This document shows, piece by piece, positions 12,885-18,607 of a stretch of DNA of 64,000 nt; the stretch's first letter is position 1, and each line of letters starts with the position of its first letter. This DNA is from Macrocystis pyrifera (taxonomy: Eukaryota; Sar; Phaeophyceae; Laminariales; Laminariaceae). The translations under genes and the position numbers were made by a program. A model generated the notes under the pieces. That model was not told the origin of the DNA. It was given only the letters and a program-made list of their open reading frames with translations, and did not search any database. The stretch covers positions 12,231,427 through 12,295,426 of the forward strand of contig JASSKH010000010.1 of assembly GCA_031763025.1 (NCBI GenBank), in the 5' to 3' direction.

Positions 12885-15800
12885 ATTTTTTTTTGTTTCT
12901 TTTGCTGTACAGGGCAAGGGTATCTCCGGCCCAGACGATACCTTCGCGTTCAACAGCGGCTTCACGTCCAAGCTCAAGCGCGTCCGGATACCGTTGGTCA
13001 GCATGAAGGACTCGGCGTCTGGTCCGGCCGCAACGGCGGCGCTCCCTCCTGCCGTGGAGGAGGATCGAAGGTGCCCCAACCACACGGATAAACACAAAAC
13101 GACACGCCACACGTATTTTAAAGTGGATGGAAGTGTGTTGACCGTTTTAGTAAGACTGCAGTCCCGTTTAGGGGACAAACTACGTGGAATTTGAGTGGCT
13201 TGTTCCCCAAAATGACACACTGCAGTTTTAGAGGGGTTTAAGCTTGAGGTTTGTTTTTTACCAGTCCGCCCGAGGATGAAATGGAACTATCATTACGGGG
13301 GGCCATAGTAAATAGGACCAAATATTGTTGGTAAAAAATAGGGAAATATATATGTTTTTGTGTGTACCGTAGGTCCTGTTTACTATGGTCCCCCGTAGTA
13401 ATAGAGAAAACAAAACTGGTTGTTGGAATATCAAAACGAGGATCGAATTCGAAACGGATACCGGTAAGCGAAAAAAAAAAAAATCGATACGATACCGACA
13501 ACCAAAAAAACTAATCGAATACGATTCCGATAATTGATGTATCGGAGTTTTCTTTCGGTTTATATCTGCATAAAAAGCACGCACGGGGACGCCAGGGGAT
13601 GGAGGCCGAAACAACCGTCCGATACTATTTAATTTTCTTTCAGTATATATCTGCATAAAAAGCACACGGGGGCGCCAGGGGATGGAGGCCGAAACACCCG
13701 TTCGATACGATTTATCGAAATTCCGATATTTCGGTGAATCGAAACTACGAAACCCCAACACTACGAGTACCCACCAATCTGATAACTCATATTTTGGCAC
13801 GGGCACACTAAAGCTTTTTCGTACCCATCCCGGTATAGGAAAAAGGTCGGAGTTAGGAGAGACCAAACAGGCCTGACACACCCTTCATTTATTCGGATGA
13901 CGGAAACGCGCGTGTGTGTTCGTTGTATCGTACCGTGGCGAACAAACAGCCCCCAACCTGCCCCCCAGTCCCCCCTTGCTGCTTCCCCCCCCCCCCCCCC
14001 CCGTCCCCTCTCTTGTTGCCAGCCATAGTTGATAGAGCTGTATGGGAGAAAGTAACAAAAGGGCGAGCTGGAATAAGGTGGGATAGCGTAGTTGAGAAAG
14101 TATGGAAGGATCTAGGGGGAAACCAAGTAGAGATGATGTGCGCCGGGAAGTTTGGGAGGTACAAGGCACAAGTAGAAGAAAGGAAAGAAAGAAAGGAAAG
14201 GCTAGCGCTAAGAAACAAGGTGGAATCGGAAAAAACACTTAGAGATATACGGGGGATTGAGGGAAGGAATAGGAATGAAAACGTACTTGCATGGCCCGAT
14301 GGACTTCGCGAAAACGCTGAAACTGCGCTTTCGTGTAGGGGACCTGGACCTGCCAGAAAGAAGAAAGAGGTACGTACACCAGTAGCCGGGAAGAGGAGGA
14401 AGTAGACGCACAGATGTGCCCGTGTGGCAAAGCAATAGAGAGTAGAACTCACATAGTAGGAGAATGTGAAATATACAAGGAGGAACGGGACGTGTTGGAA
14501 GAGGAGATGAGGAAAATAGACGAATCTGGCATGGAGGAGTTTGATACAATGAATAGCAGCGAGAAAACGATCGCTATCCTAGGAGATAGATGGTGGCCAC
14601 AGGAGGCCAAACAGGAAGGGGATAAGATTAGCAAAAAGTTTCTATGTAATATATGGAAACAACGTAATGAGCGCCCAATTGTTGGAGGTGTCTCTATTAG
14701 GAGTAGGAACGGTGCTCCGTCTCGAAAGGGATGCGTGGTCAATGGTCAAATGACGACGGCAAGCAACAAATGAGTACGCCCCCCCGTCCCCTCTCTTCCG
14801 CCCTGGGCTGCGCTTTGGCGTGCTTTTGGTTTTTCCGGCGCTGTTTTGACCGGTCCTGATGATGATCGCGTGCTTTTTTCTGCGTAGTTTTTTTTTTTTT
14901 TTTTTTTTCTCATCCGATTTACTGGTATTTCTTTCGCCCTTCTTTTCTCTCCCTCCTATTAATCAAAGATGTCAGGAGGCATGGCAAGCAAGGCAACACG
15001 CGCGCTGTCAACGGTGTGGGGGGCGGTTGTTCCACACTAAAACCTAGTTGTTTTGGGGCCGGTCAAGGCATGTCAGGTCAAGGCGAAGTTGCTGTCTTGT
15101 CAAGGGCTGAAAGTGCTGTCTCCTGACATCTATGCTATTGCGGGGGACCATAGTAAATAGGACCTACCGCACACACAAATAACTTTATATTATACATATT
15201 TTTACCAACAATATTTGGTCCTGTTTACTATGATCGCCCCGTAATATTAGTAGCCGGAGCTCAGATCAGAGGTCACATAGCAGGCTCTCCTCCCCCCTCC
15301 TACGGCTCGTGTCTTGCATTTTTTTCGCTGAGAAGACTTGATGAGCCCCTTCTTCTTCCCTCCCCGACTCGTGTCGAATTGCACCGTTCATGTGATGCGG
15401 TGACGACTAAGGCATCTGACGGAAGCGGCTGTGGTGCGCATCATGAAGGCGCGGAAAAGCTTGAGGCACAACGACCTCGTGGCAGAGGTGAGCAACACGT
15501 TTTTTTGTTTTTTTTTTTTTTTTTTCAAGTTAACAGGCGTATTGCTCGGCAGCGAGTGACAGGGTGACTGGACAACCGGTGTACAGAAGCATGTGATACT
15601 CTTACCGTAGTTTTGGTTGGTGGATGTGTTCGGTGTCTGATTTTATTAATTGTTTATGTGGGTGTTCTTGATCCGTGTGGGGCACAACGAGCCTTGGGGG
15701 CAGAGGTGGGGCAAAACATAATATAGCGTTATATAGTTCGAGATTTGGCTCAGCAGCGATTGATAGTGCTGGTGCACAGCGACTTGTGCCGTGGTTGGTT

Positions 15801-16976
15801 GGTTGGTTCGTTGATCGGCGACGTAGTTGGTTGGGTAGTTGCTTAGCTGGTTGGTTGGTTAATTTTTATTTATTTAGGGAATGTAGTAGTTGATCATTTG
15901 GTTGGTTTGTTTGATGAATAGTAGTAGTTGGTTAGTTGGTTGTATAGTTGATTTGTTGATTGTTAGTAGTTGGTCAGTTCATTTGGTCGGTTGGTTCATC
16001 ATTCGCAGCAGTCGGTCAGTTGGTTTGTTTGTTGATTGGTTGTAGTTGGTCGTTTGGTTTGTCATTTGGTTTACTGGTCGGTTAGTTGGTCTGTTCGTTG
16101 ATATTACCAGTTGCTGGTCCGTTGGTTAGTTGGTTGGTTGATTGGTTTGTTTTTTTATTATTAGGGCCCATCTTAACGGCGACTTTCGGCTCTTTCAATT
16201 TGACTTGATTTTTTTTTTCTAGTTCAATTTAAGGGCCCATCTTATCGAGGACTTTCGGTTCTTTCAATTTGACTAGATTTTTTTTTCTTCTAATTTAATT
16301 TACATCTGATTGAACGAAATTTAGTGTTCCCCGTTAAGATGGGCTCTTAGTAGTTGGTCAGTTGGCTGTTTGATTGGTTTGCCTTTGTCGTTGGTTGGTC
16401 AATTGGCTAGTCGGTTGGTTGGTTCGTTGATTGACTAGTTGGTAGTTGACTGGTCGATTGGTTAGTTGCCAAGGCGATCGGTTGGTGTGTGCCACGTGCG
16501 CTTCAATATTCTCACGTATATAGGTGTCCCAAGAGTTACTTGAGGTTGTCCCTAATTCGTGACACGTGTCCGTGAAGTCTGTGCATGATGAGGCCATAAT
16601 GTATGTGTTTGCCCGCGTTTATACATGTACAGTGTCTGCGGACGTGTTCATATTTTTTCGTGCATACTTTTAAAAAGTGCCCACGGCTGTATTCGTGGGT
16701 GCACTCTGTGACAAGACGCAAGGGTATGTAGGACTCGCACACCGGTGAACCTTTTTCCCACAGCCCGTTTGCTTTCGGCACCGAAACTGCAGCGTTGGGG
16801 TTACTTTGTAGATAGAACTCCGTCCTCGAACCCCGTGTGACCGTTTTCGCGTCGGCGTCGCCTCGCGGTCACATTTTTGTTTTTTTATTCCATCGCATTT
16901 ATTGTCTTGGCCCTTCTTTTTCTCTCCCCCTCCTAGTCGTAACTCAGGTCAACCATTGGGTCACATCGCAGGCCCT

Positions 16977-17027
<51 letters not shown>

Positions 17028-17987
17028 CCTCTCAATTCATTGATGCTGTCATCCATATGCAAGAAAATCCGCCTCAAAAGCGGTTCTTAGTAGGATGCAG
17101 CTCGCCCTTCATGCGTCTCGCCGAACACCTCACGTCGCTTCGCACTTGGTGCAAGCAATGTCTGTATGGTCGGTGAAAACCCGACGTGCTCCGTCCCGGC
17201 ATTGTGGGGATGCGAGGGTCTATGGTCATACGACTACAGCCATGCATGGTCATGAGTACACCCGCCCCCTGCCCTCACCGCTTCGGCGGTTCGTATCTTG
17301 GTATTTTTTTTCGCGTGAAGAGTTCAGCCCTGTTTTCCCTCGTCGACTTGCGTCATTGCATGCTGCTCTAATGCACATGTGTGCGTTCGTTCGTTCGTCT
17401 GTTCGTTGGCTCGCTCGTTTGTTCGCTCGCTCTCCCTCCTCTGCTTCTGTCATCCTCGTTTACCCCCTTGTGCTTGCCCTTGCTCTCATGTCCTCGTGCT
17501 GCTGCCGCCGCCGTCGCCTTCTCTTTGTGCAGGTTACGCGGCAGCTATCTAGCCGCTTCGTGCCTTCCCCAACGGTTATTAAGTCGCGCATCGAGAGCCT
17601 CATCGACCGGGAGTACCTGGAGCGGGACCGAAGCGACCGGTAAGCAATGTTGTGATGAAGTTATTTGAACACTGATTTATTGTTGACTGGGAAAACTTTG
17701 AGAAGGGTATTTTACGAAATGCAGGTACCGTTTTACGAAGAAACGTGGCGGGTTGCGGAAGCGCTGCTTTCACGGTTCGTGCGAGTTTTTGTTTTTTTTT
17801 TGTTGATGCGGTTGCGTTTTTCTTGTGTGCGTATGTTTTTTTCGTTGCGTTGCGTTGTTTCCTCGCTTCCAGGATTTTAGGTTGTTGCCTTCCCCGATTT
17901 TTAACGCGTCTTCTGGTCGGTGCGTTCTTATTTTTGGTGACGACCGCAGTTAGCTGGGACGATCTTGCCCCGCACGATGTGTAACAC

Positions 17988-18020
<33 letters not shown>

Positions 18021-18276
18021 TTCCTTCCTCTATCTATACCCTCTCTCCCCCCCCCCCCCCCCGCGCGCGCGCCCTCTCCTCGTCCACTTCCTCTACCCCC
18101 TCCCGCTCTCTATCTCTCTCACTTTCTTCCTGTTTTGTCTCTCTTTATGCCTCGCTCTCATTCTCTCCCTCTACTTTTCTCCTTCGCTCTCCCTGCGTTT
18201 CTCTTTTTTCTCTCTCTCTCTCGGTGTTTCATGCGGCGACGGACGGCGCAGACGTGCCTACAACTATTTAGCCTGA
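288..18276 (+). CDS. CUL3: Cullin-3, scaffold of CRL3 ubiquitin ligases (3' part of gene, 14 exons placed)
   Basis: CUL3 is the scaffold of BTB-adaptor ubiquitin ligases: the N-terminal repeats hold the substrate adaptor, the C-terminal domain holds RBX1-E2, and NEDD8 on a C-terminal lysine activates it. Exons read from the sequence: 288-452, 920-967, 1683-1766, 5232-5309, 5927-6046, 7191-7310, 7747-7851, 8765-8890, 9669-9833, 10385-10462, 12913-13070, 15412-15487, 17533-17639, 18252-18276. All join in frame. Diagnostic stretches are VYEEDFE, LVEMENSG, KDPVAFVQGLL, KDVFENFYKTHLSKRLL, NVSTYQMCVLLLFN, RIMKARKSLRHN and RFVPSPTVIKSRIE. The last is CUL3-like rather than CUL1/CUL4-like, and the end RAYNYLA fits the family. 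The 5' exons (first cullin repeats) lie left of the window. Some 80-100 residues between exons ending 8890 and starting 9669 are missing and probably fall in the N gap. The introns are unusually rich in transposons. Confidence 0.93.
453..919 (+). other. CUL3 intron: fragment of SINE-B, poly-T
   Basis: Contains a short minus-strand end of SINE-B (about 491-531, beginning GTAC next to poly-G), a G-rich stretch, a T run at about 583-605 and pyrimidine-rich sequence before the microexon. No coding sequence is recognised. Confidence 0.6.
920..967 (+). CDS. CUL3: CUL3 exon: 16-residue microexon
   Basis: A 48-base exon, 16 codons, phase 0, between CAG and GTGGGC. It reads EFIARNTCPAYMKKAE, aligning with the SASVYIKKVE segment of human CUL3. 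Its shortness means gene finders could miss it. Confidence 0.87.
1011..1189. mobile_element. Stowaway-like palindromic MITE, enlarged copy
   Basis: Left end TTACGGGGGACCATAGTAAA and right end GGTCCCTCGTAA form inverted termini. The body has a partial internal duplication that repeats CGGGGGACC and the TAGGACCTAC block near 1081. It is related to the 105-114-bp elements at 8149, 11195, 13293, 15138, 41752 and 63082. Confidence 0.75.
1683..1766 (+). CDS. CUL3: CUL3 exon: cullin repeat 3 segment
   Basis: 28 codons, phase 0, acceptor CAACAG, donor GTGAGC. It reads DRLGEEAARSISYL... and continues directly into the ELI...VEMENSG exon as in other CUL3 proteins. Confidence 0.88.
2463..2638 (+). repeat. 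SINE-B copy
   Basis: Starts CCCTTCATGCGACTCGCC and ends with two GAGTAC motifs (2615-2620 and 2633-2638) followed by C-rich sequence. It lacks the first part of the element seen at 4409. Confidence 0.8.
2900..3770 (+). mobile_element. LINE-A non-LTR retrotransposon, 3' coding end
   Basis: Encodes the C-terminal part of a LINE ORF2-type protein in two overlapping frames (2918-3316 and 3237-3746), so at least one frameshift is present. Near the end is a CCHC-type knuckle CxCx8Hx4C (CPCDKEIESRTHIVGEC), usual at LINE C termini. A GGA microsatellite (about 3364-3396) expands a run of Glu. The 3' end is ...CAACAAATGAGTAC followed by a very long poly-C. The second copy at 14015 shares the whole module. 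Confidence 0.82.
3771..3958 (+). repeat. Two giant poly-C tracts enclosing a LINE-A tail
   Basis: About 70 bases of nearly pure C (3771-3840), then a 63-base LINE-A 3' tail (3842-3904) ending GAGTAC, then another C tract of about 50 bases with an A run after it. The arrangement suggests repeated insertion at, or expansion from, a C tract. Tract length is likely unstable and may be misassembled. Confidence 0.75.
4409..4646 (+). repeat. SINE-B, near-full-length copy
   Basis: The longest plain copy, about 240 bases. It begins CTCATTGAAGCTGTCATCC, passes CAAGCGGTTCTTAGTAGG, and ends in GAGTAC twice before about 20 C. It contains several short hairpins. I see no convincing tRNA A/B boxes. Confidence 0.8.
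5232..5309 (+). CDS. CUL3: CUL3 exon: VEMENSG segment
   Basis: 26 codons, phase 0, acceptor CGGCAG, donor GTGGAT. It carries LVEMENSG, one of the best conserved CUL3 signatures. A 3.5-kb intron full of retroposons separates it from the previous exon. Confidence 0.92.
5310..5926 (+). other. CUL3 intron with pentamer and AAATCG-like repeats
   Basis: Contains a TGTGT-type microsatellite (about 5522-5560) and a degenerate repeat built on GAAATCGAAAA words (about 5735-5880). No exon was seen. Confidence 0.6.
5927..6046 (+). CDS. CUL3: CUL3 exon: MYDLFSRVP segment, GC splice donor
   Basis: 40 codons, phase 0, acceptor CGCAG. It reads IEDLRRMYDLFSRVP...GKALVADQ. The only end that keeps alignment length with plant CUL3 (GKQLVTDPEKSKDP) is CAG followed by GCAAGC, so this intron appears to be GC-AG. 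Read-through would hit a stop at 6078-6080, before the next GT (6096). Confidence 0.9.
6047..7190 (+). other. CUL3 GC-AG intron with T- and G-tracts
   Basis: Carries a T run of about 46 (6150-6196), three tandem CTCCGGCGGATTGG-type repeat ends (6199-6300), and a poly-T/poly-G junction near 6565-6615. GT-rich sequence follows to the TTGCAG acceptor. Confidence 0.6.
6195..6375 (-). repeat. Repeat family D, A-tailed on the minus strand, tandem ends
   Basis: Three successive copies of CTCCGGCGGATTGG follow T runs. Then comes AAAATAAAGCTT...GAGCTCACCACACT, also present at 20691-20785. On the minus strand this reads as an element ending ...CCGCCGGAGGA then poly-A, the shape of an A-tailed retroposon 3' end. 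Confidence 0.6.
7191..7310 (+). CDS. CUL3: CUL3 exon: KDPVAFVQGLLNLRDKYD segment
   Basis: 40 codons, phase 0, acceptor TTGCAG. The donor is a weak GTCGGT. It reads ESAKDPVAFVQGLL...RSQKRLKE, matching the plant CUL3 segment KSKDPVEFVQRLLDERDKYD. Confidence 0.92.
7317..7530 (+). repeat. Pentanucleotide microsatellite TTTGC/GTTGC
   Basis: About 200 bases of CTTTG and CGTTG pentamers in blocks, in the CUL3 intron just after the weak donor at 7311. Because a pentamer repeat has no fixed frame, it stays open in several frames on both strands; those frames are artefacts. Confidence 0.9.
7747..7851 (+). CDS. CUL3: CUL3 exon: FEDFIN...YIDDLLKSGL segment
   Basis: 35 codons, phase 0, acceptor CTGCAG, weak donor GTCTGA. 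It matches the FEYFIN...FVDDKLRKGLKG region at the start of the cullin homology domain. Confidence 0.92.
8149..8253. mobile_element. Stowaway-like palindromic MITE (best TIR pair)
   Basis: 105 bases with near-perfect inverted termini (TTACGGGGGTCCATAGTTAA at the left, its complement at the right) and flanking TA on both sides (8147-8148 and 8254-8255). There is no coding capacity. TA duplication and TIR shape fit Tc1/mariner-type MITEs. Confidence 0.85.
8262..8408 (+). repeat. LINE-A tail fragment
   Basis: Matches the last 145 bases of LINE-A (TTTCTA..TATGTAATATACGGAAAC to ATGAGTAC). It is followed by C-rich sequence that leads straight into the next SINE-B copy at 8442. Confidence 0.75.
8442..8671 (+). 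repeat. SINE-B copy between C tracts
   Basis: Near-full-length, starting TCAATTCATTGATGCTGTC and ending AATGAGTAC. A poly-C/CCCCT tract lies on both sides, including about 28 C after the end. It sits about 90 bases before the CUL3 exon at 8765. Confidence 0.82.
8765..8890 (+). CDS. CUL3: CUL3 exon: KDVFENFYKTHLSKRLL segment
   Basis: 42 codons, phase 0, acceptor AGCAG, donor GTGCGC. It encodes the cullin-homology helix with KDVFENFYKTHLSKRLL and ends GRSVSDE. The next conserved residues (LKTECGYQFTSKLEGMF in other species) are not found in the sequence that follows. Confidence 0.94.
8971..9350 (-). repeat. SINE-B, minus-strand copy interrupted by the assembly gap
   Basis: Read on the minus strand, 9350-9249 gives the SINE-B head (CTCACAAGCGGTTCTTAGTA) and 9128-8971 gives the tail (CGACTACGGCCATGCAT). 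Poly-C and the N gap separate the two. The copy is more diverged than the plus-strand ones. Confidence 0.65.
9149..9248. other. Assembly gap (100 N) inside CUL3 intron/exon region
   Basis: Exactly 100 N, the usual placeholder for a gap of unknown size. Poly-G borders the left side. A minus-strand SINE-B copy seems to continue on both sides. Conserved CUL3 sequence of about 80-100 residues that should lie between 8890 and 9669 is absent, so at least one exon is probably hidden here. Confidence 0.95.
9669..9833 (+). CDS. CUL3: CUL3 exon: 4-helix/alpha-beta region (NVSTYQMCVLLLFN)
   Basis: 55 codons, phase 0, acceptor GAGCAG, donor GTGATG. It reads GRKVTWHTSQGTADLKSTFG then LNVSTYQMCVLLLFN, the RBX1-binding part of the cullin homology domain. 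It is the first exon after the assembly gap. Confidence 0.94.
9834..10384 (+). other. CUL3 intron with long poly-G
   Basis: A G run of about 33 at 9958-9992 (C tract on the minus strand) and C-rich sequence near 10285-10335. No exon or named repeat was recognised. Confidence 0.55.
10385..10462 (+). CDS. CUL3: CUL3 exon: LKRHLISLC segment
   Basis: 26 codons, phase 0, acceptor TGCGCAG, donor GTGAAC. It corresponds to IPAADLKRCLQSLACVKGKNV in plant CUL3. The usual ACGK motif has drifted here to CTPKFRIL. Confidence 0.88.
10463..12912 (+). other. 2.45-kb CUL3 intron
   Basis: Includes T- and CTG-rich simple sequence (10805-10990), one palindromic MITE (11195), unassigned sequence around 11400-12700, and a poly-C of about 35 bases (12850-12884) before the acceptor. 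I see no exon. Confidence 0.55.
11195..11308. mobile_element. Stowaway-like palindromic MITE
   Basis: 114 bases, TIR TTACGGGGG / CCCCCGTAA with TA on both sides (11193-11194 and 11309-11310). Same internal core (AAAACCTATATATTTAGG) as its relatives. Confidence 0.82.
12913..13070 (+). CDS. CUL3: CUL3 exon: FNSGFTSKLKRVRIPLV segment
   Basis: 158 bases, entering in phase 0 and leaving two bases of a codon. Acceptor GTACAG, donor GTGCCC. FNSGFTSKLKRVRI matches VNDKFTSKFYKVKI. The following Ala/Pro-rich stretch replaces the usual KETEPEKQETRQRV linker before EEDR. Confidence 0.9.
13150..13244. mobile_element. Fold-back MITE related to the TTAA-flanked element at 23703
   Basis: Inverted arms GTAAGACTGCAGTCCCG...GGGGACAAAC and TTGTTCCCCAAAATGA...CTGCAGTTTTAG resemble those at 23703-23791. 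The ends are decayed and only the right side shows a TTAA-like flank. A half-element with the same arm lies near 7995-8055. Confidence 0.6.
13293..13398. mobile_element. Stowaway-like palindromic MITE (reverse orientation)
   Basis: 106 bases, TTACGGGGGGCCATAGTAAA at the left and its partner TTTACTATGGTCCCCCGTAG at the right. The asymmetric core (CAAATATTGTTGGTAAAAA) is inverted relative to the other copies. Confidence 0.82.
13546..13712 (+). repeat. Tandem duplication, unit about 85 bp
   Basis: Two copies of a unit containing TATATCTGCATAAAAAGCAC and CGCCAGGGGATGGAGGCCGA, the second starting near 13632. They differ by a few bases. Confidence 0.8.
14015..14778 (+). mobile_element. LINE-A 3' part with a clear target-site duplication
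   Basis: 5'-truncated LINE-A starting GTTGCCAGCCATAG and ending ATGAGTACG. The flanks 13996-14014 and 14779-14797 are the same 19 bases: seven C, then GTCCCCTCTCTT. This is a TSD that includes the C tract. It encodes the LINE C-terminal region in two frames (13914-14405 and 14414-14773), with the CCHC knuckle CPCGKAIESRTHIVGEC intact. Confidence 0.87.
15138..15244. mobile_element. Stowaway-like palindromic MITE
   Basis: 107 bases with ends TTGCGGGGGACCATAGTAAA / GATCGCCCCGTAA and TA on each side (15136-15137 and 15245-15246). It lies 170 bases before the neddylation exon of CUL3. Confidence 0.82.
15412..15487 (+). CDS. CUL3: CUL3 exon: neddylation site (RIMKARK)
   Basis: 76 bases: one base completes the Arg codon of EEDRR, then 25 codons. 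Acceptor TAAG, donor GTGAGC. It contains VVRIMKARKSLRHNDLVAE. The Lys of IMKARK is the conserved NEDD8 acceptor, so activation by neddylation should be retained. Confidence 0.94.
15790..16490 (+). repeat. Degenerate GGTTGGTT array split by a MITE
   Basis: About 370 bases of GGTTGGTT, GTTAGTTG and TGGTCGGT words, then the 183-bp MITE at 16164, then about 130 bases more of the same words. The array predates the MITE. It lies in the CUL3 intron. Confidence 0.85.
16164..16346. mobile_element. PIF/Harbinger-like MITE with internal duplication
   Basis: Ends GGGCCCATCTTAACGG and, inverted, GAGCCCATCTTAACGG. TTA is directly repeated on both sides (16161-16163 and 16347-16349). TTA TSDs with GGG-initial TIRs fit PIF/Harbinger. 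The left half is repeated inside (second GGGCCCATCTTATCG near 16232), so it has an extra internal TIR-like copy. Confidence 0.82.
16979..17024 (+). repeat. Poly-C tract 5' of SINE-B
   Basis: About 46 C, followed by CTCCCCTCT and immediately by the SINE-B head at 17033. Confidence 0.9.
17033..17259 (+). repeat. SINE-B, near-full-length copy
   Basis: Starts CAATTCATTGATGCTGTC and ends CATGAGTAC, then C-rich sequence. A C tract lies directly before it, as for the copies at 21 and 8442. It lies in the last long CUL3 intron. Confidence 0.82.
17533..17639 (+). CDS. CUL3: CUL3 exon: winged-helix B
   Basis: 107 bases starting in phase 0 and leaving two bases of the last Arg codon. Acceptor GTGCAG, donor GTAAGC. 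It reads VTRQLSSRFVPSP...IESLIDREYLERDRSDR, the WHB subdomain. The RFxPSPxxIKxRIE form identifies the CUL3 subfamily. Confidence 0.94.
17640..18251 (+). other. Last CUL3 intron: two C tracts and pyrimidine-rich sequence
   Basis: Two C tracts near 17989-18018 and 18050-18062, then long CT-rich sequence running to the GCGCAG acceptor. The long polypyrimidine tract may help a 25-base terminal exon to be recognised. Confidence 0.6.
18252..18276 (+). CDS. CUL3: CUL3 last exon: ...RRAYNYLA stop
   Basis: 25 bases after GCGCAG. The first A completes CG+A (Arg), then RAYNYLA and TGA. This matches the invariant C-terminal tail of cullins (YxYxA). Confidence 0.92.
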
Positions 18277-18535
18277 CTGACGCAAGCGAAGGGTTTTGTA
18301 TGCGGACGGAGGCGGCTGTCTACAGTGGGAGTGGCTCGAAGCTGTTGGGCTTGAAACCGTAGAGAGCCGGGTGGGAGGGGGAGGGAGGTTAGGGGGTAAG
18401 GGGAATACCTCCTGTAGAATAGGGACTGTCGGTGGATTTATATTTAGGGGGGCGTTATTTTCTCAAGATTGCTGGCGGTTATCGGTAAAAAGGGGTTTTA
18501 TTAGCTTGTGGTCTTGTTTGCTCGGAGCAACAGGT

Positions 18536-18607
<72 letters not shown>

